From: Thermococcus profundus
Lineage (GTDB): Archaea > Methanobacteriota_B > Thermococci > Thermococcales > Thermococcaceae
NCBI RefSeq assembly: GCF_002214585.1
Contig: NZ_CP014862.1
Coordinates: forward strand, 1,364,001 to 1,428,000
Direction of reading: 5' to 3'
DNA: 64,000 nt
Shown: one piece after another, positions 1 to 8,364 of the stretch
Position numbering within the stretch: position 1 is the first letter of the stretch
Layout: the number at the start of each line of letters is the position of its first letter
Translations under genes and position numbers: made by a program
The notes under the pieces: generated by a model
Seen by the model: the letters and a program-made list of their open reading frames with translations, nothing else
Told to the model about the DNA's origin: nothing
The model's database searches: none

Positions 1-534
1 GGCGACACCCTTCAGGATTTCCTCGGGGGAGAACTCGTACAGAAGGGGGGCATCGAGGTTGAACTCCCTCAGGGTCTCCTCTTGGTGGTTTACCTCTTCC
101 CTCTCCTCGAGGATTCTTTCAATGTCCTCTGGAACCGGAACGGAGTAGTTGTTTAGGAGTGAAGCCAGCTTGTCCCCGTCCCAGGGGACGATCCTCCCCC
201 GGTACTCGCGGGAAAGAAGGAGCTTCGCGTCCTTTGTAAAGCCAGCGGGGGACACAAAAACCCCCTTATCGGCCCGGTGCTCGTCCAGAAGTTCCCCGAA
301 CTGGTTCACCCTACGCGAATCGGCAAGGCCCTTCTCGTGGAGGGCAATAATGACCTTCTCAGTCCCGGCTATCGGATCCTTTCTGAGGGCGATTATGTCG
401 AGGCCCCACTCCCCCCGCCGGGGAACCTTTTCGTACTCCATGAAGCCCATCCTTTTGAGTAGCTCGATCAAAACATCGATGAGACTGTCCCTAGGTGAGA
501 GCATCACGATCTCCGACGTCCATGCCACCGTCAT
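1..534 (-). CDS. Mrr-like restriction endonuclease, C-terminus cut by window edge
   Basis: The visible 178 residues read MTVAWTSEIVMLSPRD at the N-terminus and remain open to the edge. GEWGLDIIA followed by IIALHEKG resembles the D...ExK catalytic core of the Mrr/PD-(D/E)xK nuclease fold. KGVFVSPAGFTKDAKLL and IVPWDGDKLASLL match the closing part of the Mrr catalytic domain. Cleavage of modified or foreign DNA is inferred from family only. The ATG follows a box A (TTTATAGG, minus strand, about 563-570) by about 30 bp, so the transcript is probably leaderless; two GTG codons directly upstream are alternatives. It is divergent from pgk. Confidence 0.72.
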   Translation of the reverse strand, partial: MTVAWTSEIVMLSPRDSLIDVLIELLKRMGFMEYEKVPRRGEWGLDIIALRKDPIAGTEKVIIALHEKGLADSRRVNQFGELLDEHRADKGVFVSPAGFTKDAKLLLSREYRGRIVPWDGDKLASLLNNYSVPVPEDIERILEEREEVNHQEETLREFNLDAPLLYEFSPEEILKGVA

Positions 535-586
535 CACCACACTGTAATCCCTTGGGCGGCATCCTATAAATCTCTTTCTTCGCGGT

Positions 587-603
587 TATCACCCCGGGTG
601 TTC
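587..603 (+). promoter_or_regulatory. TGM-like operator upstream of pgk
   Basis: TATCAC-CCCGG-GTGTTC matches the left half of the Thermococcales Glycolytic Motif (TATCAC-N5-GTGATA) exactly and the right half partly. It ends 7 bp before the box A TTTTTAAC at 611-618. In this order the motif lies upstream of box A in gluconeogenic genes, where the TrmB-family regulator Tgr/TrmBL1 activates. The gap promoter in this window has the same arrangement. Confidence 0.6.
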
Positions 604-651
604 AGAATGATTTTTAACACTTTGAAAGCAACATCCACCGGTGAAAGGGGG

Positions 652-1896
652 ATGGAAAAAGCGTTCAAGCTCACGGACTTCGACTTCCACGATAAAACCG
701 TCTTTCTGAGGGCGGATCTCAACTCTCCTGTCAAGGACGGGAGGATAATAAGCGACGCCAGGTTCAGGGCGGTTCTCCCCACGATAAAGACCCTTCTCGA
801 AAGCGGGGCAAAGGTGGTTATAGCCACCCATCAGAGCAAGCCCTACAAAAGCGACTACATAACGACCGAGGAGCACGCAGAGATACTCTCCAGGCTCCTG
901 GGGATCACCGTTGAGTACGTCGAGGACATCTTCGGAAGATATGCTAGGGAGAGAATAAAAGCCCTCAAGCCGGGAGAGGCCGTAATCCTAGAAAACCTGC
1001 GCTTCTCCGCCGAGGAAACCCTCTACAAGCCCATTGAGGAATGCGAAAAGACTCACTTCGTCAGAAAGCTGGCCCCGCTCATAGACTACGTCGTCAACGA
1101 CGCCTTCGCGGCCGCCCACCGGAGCCAGCCTTCCCTCGTCGGCTTTGCCCGGCTGAAGCCGATGATAATGGGAAAGCTCATGGAAGCTGAGGTAGAAGCC
1201 CTCGGGAGGGCCTACGAAACGGGGGAGAAGCCCAGGGTCTACGTTCTTGGAGGGGCAAAGGTCGACGACTCCCTCAGGGTAGCGGAGAACGTCCTCAGGA
1301 TGGGAAGGGCCGATGTAATACTCACCGGCGGCCTCGTCGCCCAGGTTTTCACCCTCGCCAAGGGCTTCAACATTGGGGATGCGAACCTCTCGTTCCTCGA
1401 AAGAAAGGGCCTCTTGGAACTCGTTGACTGGGCGGAAAGGATCCTCGACGAATTCTATCCCTACGTTAGAACCCCCGTCGACTTCGCGATCGATTACAGG
1501 GGGGAGAGGCGTGAGATAGATCTTCTAAGCGATGAAAAGCGGCTCTTCGATGAGTACCCGATACTGGACATCGGCGGGAGGACGATAGAGAAGTACAGAA
1601 AGATCCTCCTCGATGCCAGAACGATAGTCGCCAACGGTCCGATGGGCGTCTTCGAGAGGGAAGAGTTCGCCAGGGGCACCGTTGGAGTTTTCAGAGCCGT
1701 TGGGGAAAGCGAAGCCTTCAGCGTCGTCGGGGGCGGCCACTCGATAGCCAGCATCTACCAGTACGGCATAGAGGGCATAAGCCACGTATCCACCGGAGGG
1801 GGAGCCATGCTGAGCTTCTTCGCCGGGGAAAGGCTTCCAGTCCTGGAGGCGCTCAGTGTGAGCTACCAAAGGTTCAGGAGCGCTCTGGGGGGATAA
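652..1896 (+). CDS. pgk: phosphoglycerate kinase
   Basis: The 414-residue archaeal PGK transfers phosphate between 1,3-bisphosphoglycerate and ADP, or the reverse. The N-domain shows FLRADLNSP and ATHQSKP, the middle LENLRFSAEE and VNDAFAAAHR, and the C-domain VLGGAKVDDS, ANGPMGVFE and GGGHSIAS. The start at 652 follows the ribosome site GGTGAAAGGGGG and matches the usual N-terminus; an in-frame ATG-like extension upstream runs through the promoter. In Thermococcales, glycolysis bypasses this step by GAPOR, so the gene mainly serves gluconeogenesis. The TGM-like site and the gap gene at 7.2 kb fit this role. Confidence 0.95.
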   Translation: MEKAFKLTDFDFHDKTVFLRADLNSPVKDGRIISDARFRAVLPTIKTLLESGAKVVIATHQSKPYKSDYITTEEHAEILSRLLGITVEYVEDIFGRYARERIKALKPGEAVILENLRFSAEETLYKPIEECEKTHFVRKLAPLIDYVVNDAFAAAHRSQPSLVGFARLKPMIMGKLMEAEVEALGRAYETGEKPRVYVLGGAKVDDSLRVAENVLRMGRADVILTGGLVAQVFTLAKGFNIGDANLSFLERKGLLELVDWAERILDEFYPYVRTPVDFAIDYRGERREIDLLSDEKRLFDEYPILDIGGRTIEKYRKILLDARTIVANGPMGVFEREEFARGTVGVFRAVGESEAFSVVGGGHSIASIYQYGIEGISHVSTGGGAMLSFFAGERLPVLEALSVSYQRFRSALGG

Positions 1897-1910
1897 AGGG
1901 GGCACCAGGT

Positions 1911-2672
1911 TTATCCCCCTTCCACCGTCTTCTTGATTGAGTCTAAAATCCCGCGCATGGCCTTTCCTGCGGGCAGGGGGATAAAAAGATCCGCTATCGG
2001 TGTTATCCCGCTCCCCTTCGGGTTTATCTCAATCACCCTCCCGCCCCTCTCTTTGACGATGTAAGGGATGTACGCGGCCGGATAGACGACCCCGCTCGTG
2101 CCGATCACTAAAACAAGATCCGCTTTGGAAGCCAGCTCAAACGCCTTCTCAAGGGCTTCCTTCGGCAGGGGCTCCCCAAACCAGACCACGTCCGGCCTTA
2201 GCTGGGAACCGCAGTTAGGACATTTTGGAACCCCGTTTCCTTTCAGGAATTCCTCAAGCCTTCCGCTTTTCTTAAGATCTTCCGAGTAGTTGCAGGAGGT
2301 ACATTTAACACGGAATATGTTGCCGTGGAGCTCGATTAGGTTCTCCGTCCCGGCCTCCCTGTGGAGGTCGTCGACGTTCTGGGTTATCACCGCTCTTATA
2401 ATCCCCATCCTCTCAAGCTCCGCGAGGGCTAGATGAGCGTCGTTTGGCCTTGCCTTCCGTATCAGCTCCATCCTCCATCTGTAGAAGTCCCAGACAAGCT
2501 CAGGGTTCCTCTTGAATGCCTCGGGGGTTGCCAGTTCCTCAGGTTTGTGGTTCCTCCACAGCCCGTTGGGATCTCTGAACGTTGGCACACCGCTCTCAGC
2601 ACTTATCCCGGCTCCGGTGAAGGCTATCGCGGAGCGGGAGCGCAGTAAGAGTTTGACGGCCTCCCCTATCAT
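1911..2672 (-). CDS. cobB: Sir2-family NAD-dependent protein deacetylase
   Basis: This 253-residue sirtuin removes acyl groups from lysines using NAD. Visible motifs are GAGIS (20-24), TQNVDDLH (97-104), the catalytic His in LHGN (116), a Cys4 zinc site (C124, C127, C151, C154) and the NAD loop [11 protein letters not shown]. An upstream GTG adds six residues, but the ATG at 2672 lies about 26 bp from a box A (TTTTTAA, near 2698), which favours a leaderless start there. The gene is convergent with pgk with only 14 bp between them. In archaea a known target is the chromatin protein Alba; that link is not visible here. Confidence 0.92.
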   Translation of the reverse strand: MIGEAVKLLLRSRSAIAFTGAGISAESGVPTFRDPNGLWRNHKPEELATPEAFKRNPELVWDFYRWRMELIRKARPNDAHLALAELERMGIIRAVITQNVDDLHREAGTENLIELHGNIFRVKCTSCNYSEDLKKSGRLEEFLKGNGVPKCPNCGSQLRPDVVWFGEPLPKEALEKAFELASKADLVLVIGTSGVVYPAAYIPYIVKERGGRVIEINPKGSGITPIADLFIPLPAGKAMRGILDSIKKTVEGG

Positions 2673-2785
2673 GTTCCATCCTACTCGCACCCCCTTAAAA
2701 ATCCTGCCCGAGTTCGACGGGTATTCCCCGAAAGGGCCGAATAAAATTTGAAGTCCGGTTCAATCTTTCGAGCAAGGGTTTAAAT

Positions 2786-2801
2786 TGTATGCATGCATAC
2801 A
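2786..2801. promoter_or_regulatory. 16-bp perfect palindrome between box A and start of the permease gene
   Basis: TGTATGCATGCATACA is its own reverse complement. It begins right after the box A GTTTAAATT (about 2777-2785) and covers the stretch before the predicted transcription start near 2806. A repressor bound here would block polymerase recruitment, so this is a probable operator for an unidentified regulator of amino acid uptake. Confidence 0.6.
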
Positions 2802-2818
2802 TTTTAACGGTGAGAGAA

Positions 2819-4051
2819 ATGCCGGTTTCAAACGGGGTTGAGAGAAAGAGAGTGACCACATCACACGGGAGGTACTATTCGGCGAGAATAGCGGCCCAAA
2901 GAAGAAAAAAGCTCATTGTCATACAGAACATAAGACGCAGGAAAGGATCCAAGGGGCTCAGAACAAGCCCGATAACCCTTGAGAAGGCACGGATAAGCGA
3001 GAGGGAAGCGCTGGCGGTATTAGTTGGAACGCAGATAGGTGCTGGGGTGCTCGGACTCCCGTATGCTGCGGCAAAGGTGGGCCTCATTCCAGCTATCGGC
3101 GTCCTCATCGGGGTAATGGCCCTCATGCTCGGAACGGCCTTCATAACCCTGAGGTTCTCTGCTGAGATGGGCGGGGCCCAGATGAGCACAATCGCCCAGA
3201 AGAAGCTCGGAAAAGCAGGCGGCTGGCTCATGTACCTCAGCATAACCCTCATGAGCTTCGGTGCTCTCCTCGCGTACGTTGCCGGAATGGGACAGGTGTT
3301 CTCAAGCCTCTTCGGCGTCAGCGAGACAGTGGGCGGCGTTATATTCTGGGTGCTGGCTTCAATCGTCGTCTACCACGGCCTAGAAGCCAGCGGAAAGACC
3401 GAGCTGATAATGAGCTACGTCATGCTGGCCCTCTTCGTTGGGGTTACTCTAATGCTCGTCCCCCACGCCAGGCTGGAGAATGGCCTCTACGCAGACCTCT
3501 CTGGCCTGTTGAGCATAACAGGCGTTGCGATCTTCGCCCTTGGCTGCCACACGATAATTCCCGACGTCTACAAGGGGCTCGGAAGCTACGAGAAGACGAA
3601 GAGGGTAGTTGTCCTGGCTTTCCTCATCCCAACGGCGATCTACGCTGTGTTCATGGCCTCTTTCCTGCTTGTCTTCGGCAGGGGAACGCCAGAGGTGGCC
3701 ACGCAGGGCCTTGAGACGCTCTATGGAAGGATCGGCTGGCTCACCGGCAACCTCATACCCCTCTTAGCCATAACGACGAGCTACATAGGGATAGCCCTAG
3801 CCCAGCAGAGCAACAGCGAGGAGTTCGTGAGGCTCAAAAGACCACTCGCATGGGGCCTGACGGTTATTCCCCCCGCCCTCGTCTACTTCGCTGGCATCAG
3901 GAACTTCGCGGACGTGCTGGCCTTCGCGGGCGACACCGGAGACATGCTGGCCTTCATCGTGCTCCCGCTCCTCATCTGGGGAGTCGAGAAGATACGGGGA
4001 CTGCGGGCTAGGGCAGAGGAGAAAGCCCCAAGGCCGCTCCCATCCCCATGA
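2819..4051 (+). CDS. amino acid permease, aromatic amino acid transporter (Trp_Tyr_perm) type
   Basis: A 410-residue integral membrane protein with about eleven hydrophobic segments. The first reads LAVLVGTQIGAGVLGLPYAA, whose GAGVLGLP is the substrate/ion motif of the aromatic amino acid permease family of the APC superfamily. The start at 2819 follows GGTGAGAGAA. Unusually, about 60 very basic residues (RKR, RRKK, RRRKGSK) precede the first membrane segment; they may be a cytoplasmic tail, or true translation could begin later. The upstream palindrome suggests regulation. Exact substrate cannot be read from the sequence. Confidence 0.85.
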   Translation: MPVSNGVERKRVTTSHGRYYSARIAAQRRKKLIVIQNIRRRKGSKGLRTSPITLEKARISEREALAVLVGTQIGAGVLGLPYAAAKVGLIPAIGVLIGVMALMLGTAFITLRFSAEMGGAQMSTIAQKKLGKAGGWLMYLSITLMSFGALLAYVAGMGQVFSSLFGVSETVGGVIFWVLASIVVYHGLEASGKTELIMSYVMLALFVGVTLMLVPHARLENGLYADLSGLLSITGVAIFALGCHTIIPDVYKGLGSYEKTKRVVVLAFLIPTAIYAVFMASFLLVFGRGTPEVATQGLETLYGRIGWLTGNLIPLLAITTSYIGIALAQQSNSEEFVRLKRPLAWGLTVIPPALVYFAGIRNFADVLAFAGDTGDMLAFIVLPLLIWGVEKIRGLRARAEEKAPRPLPSP

Positions 4052-4191
4052 TCTCCTTTTTTACCCTTCTTTCAGTGTTTCGAGTTCGGCACCAGTGCCG
4101 TTTTTGAGCGTTCAATGTCCTTTTTCATCCAAGTGCACACCTCGGTAAGATTTATATCCTCATCGTTCAAACCTCCGTCGAGGTGTTCCAC

Positions 4192-5481
4192 ATGGCTGAG
4201 GGATACAGGGAGTACAGGGATAAGGTTCTGGAGTTTATTGAAGACCACGAGAACTGGAGGAAGCACACGATAAACCTCATCGCGAGCGAAAACGTGACTT
4301 CTCCGACGGTTACGCGGGCCGTTGCGAGCGGCTTCATGCACAAGTACGCCGAGGGCTGGCCGAAGCAGAGGTATTATCAGGGCTGCAAGTACGTTGATGA
4401 GGTCGAACTCATCGGTGTAGAGCTCTTCACCAAGCTCTTCAAGAGTGATTTCGCTGACCTTCGCCCGATTTCCGGAACGAACGCCAACCAGGCCGTCTTC
4501 TTCGGACTCACCCAACCGGGCGACAAGGCCATAGTTCTCCACACCAGCCACGGCGGTCACATAAGCCACATGCCCTTTGGAGCGGCTGGAATGCGCGGTC
4601 TTGAAGTCCACACCTGGCCCTTCGACAACGAGGAGTTCAACATCGACGTCGACAAGGCCGAGAAGATGATAAGGGAGCTCGAGCCCAAGATAGTAGTCTT
4701 CGGCGGTTCGCTCTTCCCGTTCCCGCACCCGGTCAAGGAGCTCGCGCCAGTAGCCAAGGAAGTTGGAGCATACGTCATGTTCGACGGTACCCACGTCCTC
4801 GGCCTCATCGCTGGAAAGCAGTTCCAGGACCCGCTCCGCGAAGGAGCCGACATAATCACAGCCTCAACTCATAAGACCTTCCCGGGACCACAGGGCGGTG
4901 TCATCCTCTACAAGCGCTTCGGTGAGACAGAGGAGATAGCCAAGCTCCAGTGGGCCATCTTCCCGGGCGTTTTGAGCAACCACCACCTCCACCACATGGC
5001 CGGAAAGACCCTCACCGCGGCTGAGATGCTCGAGTACGGTGAGAAGTACGCGGCCCAGATAGTCAAGAACGCCAAGGCCCTCGCCGAGGCTCTCGCAGAG
5101 GAGGGCTTCAAGGTCATCGGTGAGGACAAGGGCTACACCGAGAGCCACCAGGTCATCGTCGATGTATCCGACCTCCACGAAGCTGCCGGAGGATGGGCGG
5201 CTCCCCTACTTGAAGAGGCTGGCATAATCCTCAACAAGAACCTCCTGCCCTGGGATCCGCTTGAGAAGGTCAACACCCCGAGCGGCCTCCGCATAGGAGT
5301 CCAAGAAATGACCCGCGTCGGAATGATGGAGGACGACATGAAGGAGATAGCCCGCTTCATGAAGCGCGTCCTCCTCGACAGGGAAGACCCTGCCAAGGTC
5401 AGGAGGGACGTCTACGGCTTCCGCGCCGAGTTCCAGAAGGTTTACTACTCCTTCGACCACGGCCTCCCGATGAGGGAGTGA
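4192..5481 (+). CDS. glyA: serine hydroxymethyltransferase
   Basis: A 429-residue PLP enzyme that interconverts serine and glycine with a pterin C1 carrier (tetrahydromethanopterin or a similar carrier in archaea). Motifs include NLIASEN near residue 28, ISGTNANQ, the glycine loop HTSHGGHISH and the PLP lysine in TASTHKTFPGPQGG (K228). The ATG at 4192 follows GAGGTGTTCCAC; a TTTATA box A at 4150-4156 places transcription start near 4177. It is monocistronic: the next gene has its own box A. Confidence 0.96.
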   Translation: MAEGYREYRDKVLEFIEDHENWRKHTINLIASENVTSPTVTRAVASGFMHKYAEGWPKQRYYQGCKYVDEVELIGVELFTKLFKSDFADLRPISGTNANQAVFFGLTQPGDKAIVLHTSHGGHISHMPFGAAGMRGLEVHTWPFDNEEFNIDVDKAEKMIRELEPKIVVFGGSLFPFPHPVKELAPVAKEVGAYVMFDGTHVLGLIAGKQFQDPLREGADIITASTHKTFPGPQGGVILYKRFGETEEIAKLQWAIFPGVLSNHHLHHMAGKTLTAAEMLEYGEKYAAQIVKNAKALAEALAEEGFKVIGEDKGYTESHQVIVDVSDLHEAAGGWAAPLLEEAGIILNKNLLPWDPLEKVNTPSGLRIGVQEMTRVGMMEDDMKEIARFMKRVLLDREDPAKVRRDVYGFRAEFQKVYYSFDHGLPMRE

Positions 5482-5568
5482 TCCCATTTCTTTCCTTTGT
5501 TTGCCTCAGATACTTCAAGCGCTTTTGAAACCGTCGCAAGTTTTAATAGCCTCCACCGCGAGGATTCA

Positions 5569-6060
5569 ATGATAACGATGAAGCGCGTGGTACTCGTGAT
5601 GCTGCTCCTGTTTGGGATGGTGTTTGCCTACCAAGTACTGATCACCCAGGAGGAGGGCACCCTCAAGGAAGTGGATCTGCGAAAAGACACCATAGACCTG
5701 AACGAAACCCTCGGCCCGATGGTGCCAGTTGAAAACATATCCCACATTATTCGCCTCGACAGACAGACCTACTCTCCCGGGGACACGATGACGCTGACGG
5801 TAACCAACTCGATGAATTCAACGCTCACTACAAGGTACGACTTCAGGATCTACAGGAGAGGGAACGAGGGCTGGATCGAGGTTCAGCTTAACCTCGCATT
5901 CCCGGACGTCTTGATCGAGGTGAGGCCCGGCGAAAGCTGGGAGGAGAGGATAGACCTCTCGGAGCTCGGGCTGAAGCCCGGGAAGTACAGGGTTGAAAAG
6001 ACAATATGCGCCAACGGTCTCTGCTTCCCCGACTGGGCAGAGTTTGAGGTTAAGGGATGA
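5569..6060 (+). CDS. exported protein with immunoglobulin-like C-terminal domain
   Basis: A 163-residue protein with an N-terminal hydrophobic segment (VVLVMLLLFGMVFAYQVLI) that acts as signal or anchor, then a beta-rich domain with TYSPGDTMTLTVTN, VRPGESWEERIDL and KPGKYRVEKTI. This pattern is typical of small bacterial/archaeal Ig-like domains. Two cysteines in ICANGLCF could form a disulfide outside the cell. Starts at 5569 or 5578 are both possible; a box A TTTTAATA at about 5541 implies a very short or absent leader. No enzymatic motif is seen. Confidence 0.75.
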   Translation: MITMKRVVLVMLLLFGMVFAYQVLITQEEGTLKEVDLRKDTIDLNETLGPMVPVENISHIIRLDRQTYSPGDTMTLTVTNSMNSTLTTRYDFRIYRRGNEGWIEVQLNLAFPDVLIEVRPGESWEERIDLSELGLKPGKYRVEKTICANGLCFPDWAEFEVKG

Positions 6061-6150
6061 ACAACTAGCTCACCTTTCTCTCTCAAAACCTCCCCTTCAA
6101 GAGAGGGGGAGTTGGGCAAGAGATATAAAATCCGAAAACCTATTCTCTTA

Positions 6151-6219
6151 TCGTGCGGTGCCCGGCCTTCATCAGCCGTGCACCCCCTAGCGGTGAACGG
6201 CCGGGTGCCGCACCAACAA
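6151..6219 (+). ncRNA. candidate structured hairpin RNA with its own promoter and terminal ACA
   Basis: A box A (AGATATAAAA, 6121-6130) sits 25 bp before a GC-rich inverted repeat whose 15-nt arms are GTGCGGTGCCCGGCC (6153-6167) and GGCCGGGTGCCGCAC (6199-6213), paired throughout apart from two G-U wobbles. Inner helices TTCA/TGAA and CCG/CGG continue the hairpin. ACA follows three bases after the closing stem (6216-6218), as in H/ACA guides, but no clear pseudouridylation pocket is seen. A GC hairpin without a T-tract (6090-6111) separates it from the Ig-like gene. No reading frame fits. Confidence 0.5.
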
Positions 6220-6270
6220 ACGAAAACGATTCTGGAGCCTAAATTGTCCGCCGGAAAACTCAAGAAGCTG

Positions 6271-6358
6271 TGGTGCGGGGGACGGGATTTGAACCCGCGA
6301 ACCCCTACGGGACGGGACCCTAAATCCCGCGCCTTTGGCCAGGCTCGGCAACCCCCGC
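6271..6358 (-). tRNA. tRNA-Leu (anticodon UAG)
   Basis: The reverse complement folds as a class II tRNA. The acceptor GCGGGGG pairs with CCCCCGC, the anticodon loop is UUUAGGG (anticodon UAG), a long variable arm (CCCGUAGGGG) is present, and the T arm carries GUUCAAAUC. The discriminator is A and CCA is encoded (6271-6273). A box A (TTTTTTAACC, minus strand) lies near 6383-6391, about 27 bp upstream of the 5' end. Confidence 0.95.
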
Positions 6359-6435
6359 GCGTTGAGAGGTAGAATGGGGCGGTTAAAAAATCTTTCGATG
6401 GGTAGGTTTTTAATCGGAAGGCTCAAGTGAAGCCC

Positions 6436-6942
6436 ATGGGACAGAGAATCAATTTAACCTATCGCAGGATTCCCAACAGGATCCTTGAGCGGGATGATGA
6501 GATAGTCGCGGATCTGGGGAATGTCATAGTCGCAAAATCCCGCTTTGCAGGCATGCTGGCCCCGCTCAAGGTTAACGGTATCGAGGTCATCAGGAACGGC
6601 TACAACATGCTCTACTTCGCCTTCGTTGGGAAAAACTACGACGTCCTCAAGGTATACGACGAAGAGGGGAACTTTAAAGGGCTTTACATCGACGTTCTGG
6701 CCTACACGAGGCGCGAGGGAAACACCCTGGACATGCTCGACCTGTTCTTGGATATCTTTGTCTTCCCAAACGGGGAGGCCTTTCTCATCGACGAGGATGA
6801 GCTCGAGATGGCGCTGAACTACGGGCTTATAGATAAGAAGACCTTCGACTTCGCCTACCGGGTCGCGCGGGAGATACTCGAAAAGCTTAAACGGAAGAAG
6901 TTCCCGCCGGAGATCGTGTGGGAGTACGACTGGGGGGATTGA
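6436..6942 (+). CDS. DUF402 domain protein
   Basis: A 168-residue protein with the DUF402 fold: LYIDVLAYTRREGNTLDMLDLFLDIFVFPNGEAFLIDEDEL is the conserved centre, with paired acidic residues that in relatives bind a divalent metal. Some family members are nucleotide phosphatases, and DUF402 is also the C-terminal domain of the archaeal ribonuclease FAU-1, so a nucleotide or RNA role is possible but unproven. A GTG at 6427 would add MKP; the box A TTTTTAA near 6407-6412 favours a leaderless ATG at 6436. It ends two bases before the next start. Confidence 0.8.
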   Translation: MGQRINLTYRRIPNRILERDDEIVADLGNVIVAKSRFAGMLAPLKVNGIEVIRNGYNMLYFAFVGKNYDVLKVYDEEGNFKGLYIDVLAYTRREGNTLDMLDLFLDIFVFPNGEAFLIDEDELEMALNYGLIDKKTFDFAYRVAREILEKLKRKKFPPEIVWEYDWGD

Positions 6943-6943
6943 G

Positions 6944-7231
6944 ATGAGGAAGTTCATCAAGGAGACAAAGGACGGGGTTCTGCTCCTCATTCACGTCCAG
7001 CCGAAGGCGAAGAAGAACGCGGTTGAGGGGATCGATGAATGGCGCGGAAGATTAAAGGTCAGGATAGCGGCGCCGCCCGTTGAGGGAAAGGCGAACAAGG
7101 AAGTGGTGAAGTTCTTCTCAAAGCTCCTCGGGGCTGAGGTCAGCATAGTCCGGGGAGAAACGGGCAGGGAGAAGGACTTGCTCGTGAAGGGCCTGAGCGT
7201 TGAAGAAGTAAAGAAAAAGCTGGGGGTTTAA
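6944..7231 (+). CDS. DUF167/YggU family protein
   Basis: A 95-residue protein with the family hallmarks IHVQPKAKKNAVEG, LKVRIAAPPVEGKANKEVVKFFSKLLG and IVRGETGREKDLLVKG. The family is conserved from bacteria to eukaryotes and has no established biochemical role. GGGGG six bases upstream is the ribosome site. It is translationally coupled to the DUF402 gene, and its stop codon directly abuts the stop codon of gap on the opposite strand. Confidence 0.9.
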   Translation: MRKFIKETKDGVLLLIHVQPKAKKNAVEGIDEWRGRLKVRIAAPPVEGKANKEVVKFFSKLLGAEVSIVRGETGREKDLLVKGLSVEEVKKKLGV

Positions 7232-8236
7232 TCACTTCAGAATCCCTAAACTCTTGTTCGTCTTCCTTATACTCTCCCACTTGTCGGCCATCTCGAACAT
7301 GGCCCTTATCGCATCTACGTTCTCCGGAACGACGTCGCTCTCCTGGTGGACGGCCTGGATGTAGAAGAGCCTGTTGCCCTTCACGCTTATGCTCTCCTTC
7401 CAGACGGCTATCTCGTAGAGGTTGTTCCACTCGCGGTGGAGATCCCTTGCGAACTCTATGAGCTGGGCCGTGCTCTCAAAGCCCTTATCCTTCTCGAAGA
7501 GGAGAACCCTAGTGGTGTTCTCGAAGATATCGATAACATCCTCCCTCGTTACCGGCTTCTTGAGCTCTATCATAACGCTGTGAACGTGCATCAGGGTGGT
7601 CGGCACGATGAAGGCCATCGTCTCGATGTTTATCGGGATAACCGTCTGAACATCGGGGCCGTGGTGAGAGGGAACCGTTACGCTCGGCGTTATCGCGTTG
7701 ACCGGGCCGCGCTTGGAGTCGTTCGGATCTGCGGCTCTCCTAATCATTACTGCGTAGACGTAGTCGATGTACTCTTGAAGGACTGAGAGCGTTCTGGTCA
7801 ATCCAGTCGTGTTGCAGGAGACTACTCTAACGTAGTCCTTTCCGAGGGCCTTCTCGTAGTTTGCCTGGGCCACAAAGGAAACTTCGGCAGTGGAGGCCTT
7901 CTCACCACCCTGGAAGATAGCTTTAACGCCGGCCTTCTCGTAGAGGGCCTTGTTCTTCGCCCCCATTCCACCGGGGGTGGCGTCAACGATCACGTCAACT
8001 TTCTCCAGAAGATCGTTTAGGGTCCCGGCCACCTCGAAGCCGGCCTTCTCAAAGCGCGGGAGGAACTCCTCGCCCGCGGCATAAACGGGAATTCCAAGCT
8101 CTTTAGCGCGGTAGGACTCAAAGTCTGGCTTCGTCTTTGTTACTCCAATGAGCTCCATATCGTCCTGCTTCGAGACGGCATAAGCTACACGCTTTCCAAT
8201 GGTTCCATAACCGTTAACTCCAACCCTGACCTTCAT
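7232..8236 (-). CDS. gap: archaeal type II glyceraldehyde-3-phosphate dehydrogenase (phosphorylating)
   Basis: A 334-residue archaeal GAPDH. The Rossmann start is [14 protein letters not shown] and the catalytic cysteine is C141 in [19 protein letters not shown] and [23 protein letters not shown] are typical of the family. It reduces 1,3-bisphosphoglycerate in gluconeogenesis, working directly after PGK, while glycolysis in this order uses ferredoxin-dependent GAPOR. The ribosome site is GGTGATCCC. A dyad upstream of box A (8280-8298) suggests the same sugar-responsive control as pgk. Confidence 0.96.
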   Translation of the reverse strand: MKVRVGVNGYGTIGKRVAYAVSKQDDMELIGVTKTKPDFESYRAKELGIPVYAAGEEFLPRFEKAGFEVAGTLNDLLEKVDVIVDATPGGMGAKNKALYEKAGVKAIFQGGEKASTAEVSFVAQANYEKALGKDYVRVVSCNTTGLTRTLSVLQEYIDYVYAVMIRRAADPNDSKRGPVNAITPSVTVPSHHGPDVQTVIPINIETMAFIVPTTLMHVHSVMIELKKPVTREDVIDIFENTTRVLLFEKDKGFESTAQLIEFARDLHREWNNLYEIAVWKESISVKGNRLFYIQAVHQESDVVPENVDAIRAMFEMADKWESIRKTNKSLGILK

Positions 8237-8279
8237 GGGATCACCGGGAATTTTACAGTGATAAAATACTTAAGCCTTG

Positions 8280-8298
8280 TTTTCACTGGGGGTGAAAA
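8280..8298 (-). promoter_or_regulatory. TGM-like dyad upstream of gap
   Basis: TTTTCAC-TGGGG-GTGAAAA is a perfect 7-5-7 dyad that differs from the Thermococcales Glycolytic Motif consensus at one base per half-site. It lies immediately upstream of the BRE/box A of gap (CTTAAGTATTTTAT, minus strand, about 8262-8275). This position is the activating one for the TrmB-family regulator of gluconeogenic genes. Confidence 0.65.
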
Positions 8299-8364
8299 CC
8301 CGAAAGGATCGAAAGAATGATAAAGGGCTGTGAGGAGTTGGAAGGGGTTTGAGCGGTGGTTAGG

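Noticed and set aside
149-547. 132-codon open frame on the + strand
   Set aside because: It is antisense to the Mrr-like gene and has Ser/Arg-rich nonsense composition and no ribosome site.
4072-4794. 240-codon open frame on the minus strand
   Set aside because: It runs antisense through glyA, whose codon structure and motifs are clear; the frame is a reflection of it.
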